Of a stretch of 60,590 nt of DNA, positions 55,477-60,590 are shown piece by piece; position 1 is the stretch's first letter; each line of letters begins with the position of its first letter. The notes beneath the pieces are model-generated. The model searched no databases, was not told where the DNA came from, and saw nothing but the letters and a program-made list of their open reading frames with translations. Made by a program: the position numbers and the translations under genes. Source of the stretch: Nocardia ignorata NBRC 108230 (GTDB lineage Bacteria; Actinomycetota; Actinomycetes; Mycobacteriales; Mycobacteriaceae); contig NZ_BDBI01000047.1 in NCBI RefSeq assembly GCF_001612905.1, positions 1 through 60,590 of the forward strand, written 5' to 3'.

Positions 55477-57048
55477 ATGGACCAGTTGGTGCTGATTCTG
55501 GTGATCCTGCTCGCCGCTGTGCTGGCCGAAGCCCTCGGCGATCGCTTCGGACTCGCACCCTCGATCCTGATGACGGTGTTCGGCTGCCTGCTCGCCCTGA
55601 TCCCGGCGGTGCCGAGCCTGAACATCCCGCCCGATCTCATCCTCCCGCTGGTCCTGCCACCACTGCTCTACGCCGCCGCCCGGCGCACGTCCTGGCGTCA
55701 GTTCGCCGAACAGTGGCAGGTCATCGCCCTGCGCGCGGTCGGACTCGTCATCGTCACCGCCCTCGCGGTCGCGGTCGTCTTCCACGCCTGGAATCCGGCG
55801 GTCGCGGTGGCGGCGGGGGTGGTGCTCGGCGCGCTGGTCGCCCCGCCCGACCCGGTCGCGGCCATGTCGATGGCGGGCCGGCTCGGGTTGCCCCGGCGCC
55901 TGATCGTCACCCTCGGCGGCGAGGGCCTGTTCAACGACGTCACGGCGATCGTCATCTACACGGTCGGTATCCAGGCGGTCGTCACCGGCGTGTTCTCGCC
56001 GTGGCATGCCCTCGGCGATTTCGCGCTCGCCGCGATCGCCGGTGCGCTGGTCGGTCTGCTGCTCGGCTGGCTCGGGAGCAAACTCACCCGCTATCTGAAC
56101 GACGCCACCTCCCAGGTGGCACTGAGCCTGCTGCTGCCGTTCGCCGCATACGGCATCGCCGAACACTTCGAAGGTTCGGCGGTCCTCGCGGTGCTGGTGT
56201 GCGCGCTGTACCTCACCGACGCGGTGACCGAGATCGGCGACCGCGACTACCGGCTGATCGCCGACTCGTGCTGGGACGTCGTCGAAATGCTCATCACCGG
56301 TTTCGCGTTCGCGCTGATCGGGCTGGAACTGCGGGTGGTCATCGAGACCTCCGGCCACAACTGGCGCACGTTGGCCGGTGTGAGCGTCGCGGTGATCGCC
56401 GTGGTCGTGCTGCTGCGGCTGGTCTGGCTGATGGGCATGTGGACGGTGACCCACCGCTGGCGCGATGTGGACGACGCGTTCACCTGGCAGGAGGTGATCG
56501 TCACCTGGTGGGCGGGGATGCGCGGGGTCGCGACGGTCGCACTCGCCCTCGCGGTTCCGTTCACCATCGACTCCGGCGCCGAGTTCCCCGCCCGCTCGGA
56601 AATTCTGTTCGCCGCGTTCTCGGTCGTCCTGTTCACCCTGCTCGTGCAGGGCCCGACCCTGCCACTGGTCGTCCGCCTGACCGGCGTGCACGCCGACACC
56701 CGTCAGGAGCGGGCCCTCGAACGGCAGCTCTGGGAGCGCGTGGTCGGCGCCGAACTCGCCGAGCTGAAGATGATCGCCGCCCGCGACGACCTACCCGACG
56801 ACGTCTACGAGGACATCAAGGCCAGGCTGCGCCGCCTCTCCGCCAAAGCCGACCCGGAGGCCGCCGACGCCGACGCCAAGGCCGCCATGGACAAGGAACG
56901 CAGATCGGTAGCGCAGCTCGGTGCGGTCCGCGCCGCCGTGGTCGAGGCGGGCCGACGTGAGGCGCTGGCCGCCCGCCGTGACCCTGGCATGCCCGCCGAC
57001 GTCGTCGACCGCGTCACCCGGCGACTCGATCTCGGGCCGACCCGCTGA
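55477..57048 (+). CDS. CPA1-family Na+/H+ antiporter
   Basis: 523 residues with about twelve membrane helices and a C-terminal cytoplasmic domain of about 120 residues. CPA1 markers are LLAAVLAEALGDRFGLAPSILMTVFGCLLALIP, the ion-binding ALVAPPDPVAAMSMAGRLGLPRRLIVTLGGEGLFNDVTAIVIY (with the D-P and N-D pairs) and WAGMRGVATVALALAVPF. The tail is charged and helical (ELAELKMIAARDDLPDDVYEDIKARLRRLS), probably regulatory. The start is ATG 55477. The YdcF-like gene converges on it with only three bases between stops. Substrate ions are inferred from the family. Confidence 0.93.
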   Translation: MDQLVLILVILLAAVLAEALGDRFGLAPSILMTVFGCLLALIPAVPSLNIPPDLILPLVLPPLLYAAARRTSWRQFAEQWQVIALRAVGLVIVTALAVAVVFHAWNPAVAVAAGVVLGALVAPPDPVAAMSMAGRLGLPRRLIVTLGGEGLFNDVTAIVIYTVGIQAVVTGVFSPWHALGDFALAAIAGALVGLLLGWLGSKLTRYLNDATSQVALSLLLPFAAYGIAEHFEGSAVLAVLVCALYLTDAVTEIGDRDYRLIADSCWDVVEMLITGFAFALIGLELRVVIETSGHNWRTLAGVSVAVIAVVVLLRLVWLMGMWTVTHRWRDVDDAFTWQEVIVTWWAGMRGVATVALALAVPFTIDSGAEFPARSEILFAAFSVVLFTLLVQGPTLPLVVRLTGVHADTRQERALERQLWERVVGAELAELKMIAARDDLPDDVYEDIKARLRRLSAKADPEAADADAKAAMDKERRSVAQLGAVRAAVVEAGRREALAARRDPGMPADVVDRVTRRLDLGPTR

Positions 57049-57051
57049 CTC

Positions 57052-57609
57052 TCAGGCGTCCTGTTCGCAGTGCTGGTTCACGAAAGCCCGGACGTACCCG
57101 GCGGATTGGCGCACATACATCCAGCTCCAGAACCCGAGCCCCGTCTGCGTCGGGCTGGCGACCATGGTGATCTCGCCCTCGAAACACCGGCCGACGATGT
57201 AGCGCGCCCGCGAGACATGCGGCGTGAACGTGACGACGATGATATGTCGCCAGCCGTAAATCGTTGCCCGCCTGACTATTTCGCGCGCCTCGCCGTCGGT
57301 GGTCCAGGGGTCGGGCACGAAACAGGCCACCCGGAAGGCGAATCGGCCCCCGCAGTACTTGTCCATCAGCGGATCGTCGGCACCGGTGGACTGCGAGATC
57401 AGCACCTCGGGCGCGTAACCGCGCTCGGCCAATTCGATGCCGACGTCGAATCGTTCGTAGGGCGTTCCGCCGAGGACCACGATCACGTCGGCCGGTCGTA
57501 AAGGGTCCACTTGCGGGTACACGAAGACCGGTAGCCCGGCGACAGCGGCAGCGAGCACGGTGACGAGTGCGCCGACGAGCAACCATCCCGCACGTCGAAA
57601 GATCGACAC
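57052..57609 (-). CDS. YdcF-like DUF218 protein
   Basis: About 185 residues. An N-terminal helix (RRAGWLLVGALVTVLAAAVAGLPVFVY) anchors an extracytoplasmic DUF218 domain: ADVIVVLGGTPYERFDVGIELAERGYAPEVLISQSTG, then WTTDGEAREIVRRATIYGWRHIIVVTFTPHVSRARYIVGRCF, with the conserved T-x-x-E/N-A block. Such proteins have been linked to envelope carbohydrate or cofactor metabolism; the role is unknown. The start is uncertain: GTG 57609 (VSIFRRAG) is preferred; ATG 57675 would overlap the start codon of the divergent monooxygenase. Confidence 0.82.
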   Translation of the reverse strand: MSIFRRAGWLLVGALVTVLAAAVAGLPVFVYPQVDPLRPADVIVVLGGTPYERFDVGIELAERGYAPEVLISQSTGADDPLMDKYCGGRFAFRVACFVPDPWTTDGEAREIVRRATIYGWRHIIVVTFTPHVSRARYIVGRCFEGEITMVASPTQTGLGFWSWMYVRQSAGYVRAFVNQHCEQDA

Positions 57610-57673
57610 CGCACCGACGATAGGCGAAATCAGCGTCTTCTCCCACCGCCCGTGAGCAGGCACACTGGTGCCC

Positions 57674-59170
57674 ATGACCGACACCGCCGTAAGCCCCGAA
57701 CACCTCGACGTCGTCATCGTCGGCGCCGGACTGTCCGGCATCGGGGCCGCCTACCGGCTGCAGACCGAGCATCCGCACCGCAGCTACGCCGTTCTCGAGG
57801 CCCGCGCCGATCTCGGTGGTACCTGGGACTTGTTCCGCTACCCCGGAATCCGGTCCGATTCGGACATGTTCACCCTCGGTTACCCGTTCAAGCCGTGGCG
57901 GGCCGCGCGGTCCATCGCCGACGGCGCCTCGATCCTCGACTACATCCGCGAGACGGCCGTGGAGAACGGCATCGACCGTCACATCCGTTTCGGGTCACGG
58001 GTGATCGGTGCCGACTGGTCGTCGGCGCGGGCCCGCTGGCAGCTGACCATCGCGCACGAGGGCCCCGACGGACCCGAGCTCAGTACGCTGACCTGCTCTT
58101 TCCTCTACGCCTGCGCCGGCTATTACGACTATCAGCAGCCGCACGACCCGCAGTTCCCCGGCCGCGCCGAGTTCGCGGGCACGATCGTGCACCCGCAGTT
58201 CTGGCCCGCCGATCTCGACGTGCGCGACAAGCGGGTGGTGGTCATCGGCAGCGGCGCCACCGCGGTCACCCTGGTCCCCAATCTGGCTGCCGAGGCCGCG
58301 CACGTCACCATGCTGCAGCGCAGTCCCACCTGGATCAGCCCGGTTCCCGGCCGCGACAAACAGGCCGACAAGATCCGCGGCCTGCTACCCGCCGGCCTCG
58401 CGCACCGCGTGATCCGCACCAAGAACATCCTGTTCAACATCGGTTTCTATCAGTACTGCCGCCGCCGCCCCGCCGCCGCGCGCAAACTCCTCACCGGCCT
58501 GGCCACCCGCATTCTCAAAGACGAGAACCTCGTCGCCCGGCACTTCACCCCCGACTACGACCCGTGGGACCAGCGCCTGTGCGCGGCCCCCGACGCCGAC
58601 TTCTTCAAAGCGCTGAAGAAGGGCAAGGCCTCGGTGGTCACCGACCACATCGACAGCTTCGTCCCCGAGGGAATCCGCCTCGCCTCGGGCCAGACGGTGC
58701 CCGCCGACATCATCGTCACCGCCACCGGCCTGCGGTTGCTCGCCTTCGGCGGGATCGCCCCCTCGGTCGACGGAAAGCAGGTCGACCTCGCCGACCAATT
58801 CGTCTGGCAGGGCGCCATGCTCACCGGGCTACCGAATTTCGCGATCTGCGTCGGCTACACCAACGCCTCCTGGACGCTGCGCGCCGACCTCACCTCCCGC
58901 CTGGTCTGCAAGGTGCTCACCCATCTCGATCGCACCGGCGCCCCCGCGGTGGTCCCCGAACCGGGCCGCAACCTGAAACAGCACCCTTTGCTCGACCTGA
59001 ACGCCGGCTACATCCTCCGTTCGATCGCCGCGTTCCCCAGGCAAGGTGACCGTCATCCGTGGCGGGTCAGGCAGAACTACCTGCTCGATGCCTTGCTCAC
59101 CCTGCGCACCGACCTCGGTAAGACCCTTCGCCCGGTGCACCGGGTCCACGAATTCACCCACAACGGGTGA
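57674..59170 (+). CDS. EthA-type Baeyer-Villiger flavin monooxygenase
   Basis: 498 residues. The first Rossmann motif is VVIVGAGLSGIGAAYRL (about 14-30, FAD), followed by LGGTWDLFRYPGIRSDSDMFTLGYPFKPW. The Baeyer-Villiger fingerprint F-x-G-x-x-x-H-x-x-x-W is exact in FAGTIVHPQFW (167-177). The NADPH motif VVVIGSGATAVTLVPNLA and the VTATGLRLLAFGG block follow. This is the EthA-like group, which oxidises ketones and activates thioamide prodrugs such as ethionamide. No EthR-type TetR is adjacent. GTG 57668 is an alternative start. The physiological substrate is unknown. Confidence 0.92.
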   Translation: MTDTAVSPEHLDVVIVGAGLSGIGAAYRLQTEHPHRSYAVLEARADLGGTWDLFRYPGIRSDSDMFTLGYPFKPWRAARSIADGASILDYIRETAVENGIDRHIRFGSRVIGADWSSARARWQLTIAHEGPDGPELSTLTCSFLYACAGYYDYQQPHDPQFPGRAEFAGTIVHPQFWPADLDVRDKRVVVIGSGATAVTLVPNLAAEAAHVTMLQRSPTWISPVPGRDKQADKIRGLLPAGLAHRVIRTKNILFNIGFYQYCRRRPAAARKLLTGLATRILKDENLVARHFTPDYDPWDQRLCAAPDADFFKALKKGKASVVTDHIDSFVPEGIRLASGQTVPADIIVTATGLRLLAFGGIAPSVDGKQVDLADQFVWQGAMLTGLPNFAICVGYTNASWTLRADLTSRLVCKVLTHLDRTGAPAVVPEPGRNLKQHPLLDLNAGYILRSIAAFPRQGDRHPWRVRQNYLLDALLTLRTDLGKTLRPVHRVHEFTHNG

Positions 59171-59247
59171 GGTGAACCGGGGACCTGGTTCCTACCGTTG
59201 GCCTATGCCGAAGTGGCATGTCCGTTGATCGACGGAAAGGCCGAGTG

Positions 59248-59652
59248 ATGACCAACAGGAACCAACACGAAGTCCGCGACGGAATCGCGGCAGGCACCTC
59301 CATCGCCGCCGGGATCCTGCTGGCGGTCGTCGGTGTGCTGCAGATCTTGCAGGGAATCTCCGCCGTGGCCAACGACGATCTGATCGTCGTCGGGCCCGAG
59401 TACGCCTACCAGTTCGACCTCACCAGCTGGGGTTGGTGGCACATCGTCCTCGGCGCGATCGTGGTGATCGTCGCGATCGGCCTGATCGCGGGCCAGACGT
59501 GGGGCCGGGTGGCGGCCATGCTGATCGCCGCGTTGTCCATCGTGGCGAACTTCCTGTGGCTGCCGTACTACCCGTGGTGGTCGATCATCATCATCGTGCT
59601 GGACGTGGTCGTGATCTGGGCGATCGCGACCTGGCACCCGCGCGCCGTCTGA
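59248..59652 (+). CDS. Small four-helix membrane protein (DUF7144-type)
   Basis: 134 residues. A polar N-terminus of about 15 residues is followed by four helices: SIAAGILLAVVGVLQILQGISAV, WWHIVLGAIVVIVAIGLIAG, RVAAMLIAALSIVANFLWLPYYPWW and IIIIVLDVVVIWAIATW. The GWWHIVLGAI and ANFLWLPYYPWWS blocks are typical of a widespread actinobacterial membrane family (DUF7144) of unknown function. ATG 59248 has GGAAAGG about eight bases upstream. It ends just before a bidirectional hairpin shared with the convergent MarR gene. Confidence 0.85.
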   Translation: MTNRNQHEVRDGIAAGTSIAAGILLAVVGVLQILQGISAVANDDLIVVGPEYAYQFDLTSWGWWHIVLGAIVVIVAIGLIAGQTWGRVAAMLIAALSIVANFLWLPYYPWWSIIIIVLDVVVIWAIATWHPRAV

Positions 59653-59664
59653 GATCGATACCCG

Positions 59665-59694
59665 ACGCCGCCCGGCTGTTCGCCGGGCGGCGTT
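59665..59694. terminator. Hairpin between the DUF7144-type gene and marR
   Basis: ACGCCGCCCGG (59665-59675) pairs perfectly with CCGGGCGGCGT (59683-59693). It lies between two convergent genes. The T tract is weak. Confidence 0.7.
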
Positions 59695-59700
59695 GTCATG

Positions 59701-60183
59701 TCAGCCGGAGATCTTATCGACAGGGGAGTCGCCGAGCATGCCGATCAGGTGATGCGACAGCTTCTCGGCGAGCACCGCGAGCTCGGCCTTCTGTGCTTCG
59801 TCGAGCCCGTCGAGCACCAGTCTGCGGACCGCCACAAGGTAGTCCGGCGTTGCCTCGACGACCTTGGCGAGCCCGCTCGGCGTGAGCGCGGCCTCGACCC
59901 CTCGACCCGTTGTCACGGCCACCCGCCGGACGAACCCCACCCGCTCGAGCTTGGAAACCACGTGGGAGACCCGCGAAATGGAACCGTGCCCGCGCGCGGC
60001 GAGCATGCTCAGCCGCATCCGGTGGCCCGGTGAATCCTGGAGCAGAGCCAGCACCCGGTACTCGAAGTGCGTCAACCCGAACTCGCGTTGCAGCCGGGAG
60101 TCGAGCACGCTGGGGACCCGCATCACGAGGGTGACCACAGCGCCCCACGCACGACGTTCGACCGAGTCGAGATCGTCGGTCAC
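59701..60183 (-). CDS. MarR-family regulator
   Basis: A 160-residue winged-helix regulator. The core is LQREFGLTHFEYRVLALLQDSPGHRMRLSMLAARGHGSISRVSHVVSKLERVGFVRRVAVTTGRGVEAALTPSGLAKV, with the HTH in MLAARGHGSISRVSHVVSKL and the wing in VTTGRGVEAALT. Flanking helices form the dimer interface. GTG 60183 (or 60186) follows GAGGGG; a much longer open frame upstream reads across the promoter region and is rejected. The targets could be itself or the unit starting near 60415. Confidence 0.9.
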   Translation of the reverse strand: MTDDLDSVERRAWGAVVTLVMRVPSVLDSRLQREFGLTHFEYRVLALLQDSPGHRMRLSMLAARGHGSISRVSHVVSKLERVGFVRRVAVTTGRGVEAALTPSGLAKVVEATPDYLVAVRRLVLDGLDEAQKAELAVLAEKLSHHLIGMLGDSPVDKISG

Positions 60184-60379
60184 CACGGCCCCTCTCCCAC
60201 ATGATATTTGCTCAACGATTGCTGATTGTCGGAAAACTGTATATCGGCCGATGGTCGGTGTCCACGCGAGACCGGCATGTCTCCCGGTGAGATGCTTGCC
60301 TGAACGGCGGCGCGTCCGGAGGGCTGACAAGTTGCGGGGCGATCGCCTCGCGCACGGCACGCCCGGTCGACCAGGCGAT

Positions 60380-60408
60380 TTGACTTCGTCGTCGGGGCTG
60401 CGTAACTT
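60380..60408 (+). promoter_or_regulatory. Near-consensus rightward promoter
   Basis: TTGACT (60380-60385), a 17-base spacer and TAACTT (60403-60408) match a housekeeping sigma promoter. Transcription would start near 60415. Confidence 0.75.
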
Positions 60409-60473
60409 AGTTCGAGTCAGAGCGACACGGACACCGACCCGGCCACAAGATGGCGGGGACACGAGGTAGGACG

Positions 60474-60536
60474 ATGAGCGCCTGGCAGCCAAGTTGCCAG
60501 AACCCCGGATTTGCTTCGGCTGGTTCTCTGCGCTAG
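60474..60536 (+). CDS. 20-codon leader-like ORF
   Basis: ATG 60474 follows GAGG by seven bases and encodes MSAWQPSCQNPGFASAGSLR before TAG. A CTGGCA/TGCCAG stem (60482-60487, 60495-60500) lies inside it. It sits about 60 bases after a predicted transcription start, as a leader peptide would. No homology is known to me, so it could be chance. Confidence 0.3.
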   Translation: MSAWQPSCQNPGFASAGSLR

Positions 60537-60590
60537 GTTGGAACAGTTGCCTTGCTGAAGCCCCTGCGACAAGTTGCGGGTGGATGTTTG

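Larger units (their letters stand above)
60184..60590. other. 407-base region without a long gene
   Basis: No long coding frame with plausible composition is seen on either strand. The stretch holds a near-consensus rightward promoter (60380-60408), a 20-codon ORF with a ribosome site (60474-60536) and a 13-base direct repeat GACAAGTTGCGGG (60326-60338, 60568-60580). The first 200 bases presumably contain the marR promoter. The main gene of the rightward unit lies beyond the window. Confidence 0.7.

Noticed and set aside
1..60590. Insertion sequences, integrase, attachment sites, CRISPR arrays, rRNA or tRNA genes
   Set aside because: No transposase or integrase motifs, no regularly spaced repeats and no complete tRNA or rRNA signatures were seen on either strand.

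Overview
The window is G+C-rich actinobacterial DNA, most likely from Nocardia or a close relative. The basis is gene content and order: a canonical-MutS-independent mismatch nuclease (nucS), the GlgE/GlgB/GlgP alpha-glucan genes, the mec-cysO-cysM cysteine cassette and a complete yrbE/mce operon. The stretch from 68 to 31920 follows the order of Mycobacterium tuberculosis Rv1321 to Rv1343c, with insertions and one notable absence (murI). No rRNA, tRNA, insertion sequence, integrase or CRISPR array is visible.

Layout. 1-5419: nucS, a small zinc-binding-type protein, a DivIVA-like coiled-coil protein, methylmalonyl-CoA epimerase, a thiolase, a DUF3817 membrane protein and a thioredoxin/TPR chaperone-like protein. 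5491-13625: glgB, glgE and glgP, with a TetR/VOC pair inserted; the TetR/VOC promoter region carries two matching palindromes, and a 113-bp tandem duplication precedes glgP. 13724-17304: an NCS2 nucleobase permease, a small secreted MTB12-like protein with an IdeR-like iron box, a DoxX protein with a CRP-like site, and a DUF1963-like protein. 17275-24078 (minus strand): GT87 mannosyltransferase, methyltransferase, dinG helicase, a DMP19-like protein, pncA and pncB. 24140-31037 (plus strand): clpS, DUF2017, P1 peptidase, mec, cysO, cysM, rhomboid protease, cyclic-nucleotide phosphodiesterase-like MBL protein, rph and rdgB. Two small membrane proteins follow at 31121-31920.

31994-46636 is accessory. 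It is dense in self-contained regulator/target modules: GlxA-type AraC regulator with an oxidoreductase, an SDR, a group 2 sigma factor divergent from a TetR, an MFS exporter with a C-terminal winged-helix-like domain, PadR with an FAD monooxygenase, and XRE with a SnoaL-like protein. Several of these have clear dyad operators. Next come a FetB-like permease, a PAP2 phosphatase, a small acidic protein, an exported HNH nuclease, PhoU and a Ca2+/H+ antiporter.

46835-54668 is an intact eight-gene mce lipid-import operon (yrbEA, yrbEB, mceA-F) with translationally coupled junctions, followed by a proline-rich membrane-anchored protein. 55477-60183 holds an Na+/H+ antiporter, a YdcF-like protein, an EthA-type Baeyer-Villiger monooxygenase, a small DUF7144-type membrane protein and a MarR regulator. 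The last 400 bases hold no long gene, but they carry a near-consensus promoter and a 20-codon leader-like ORF.

Functionally the window combines genome maintenance (NucS, DinG, RdgB), storage and capsule glucan synthesis, NAD salvage (PncA to PncB), CysO-dependent cysteine synthesis, propionate and fatty-acid metabolism, lipid uptake (Mce) and several drug or xenobiotic response modules. All functional calls are from reading the sequence and from family knowledge; no database search was possible.
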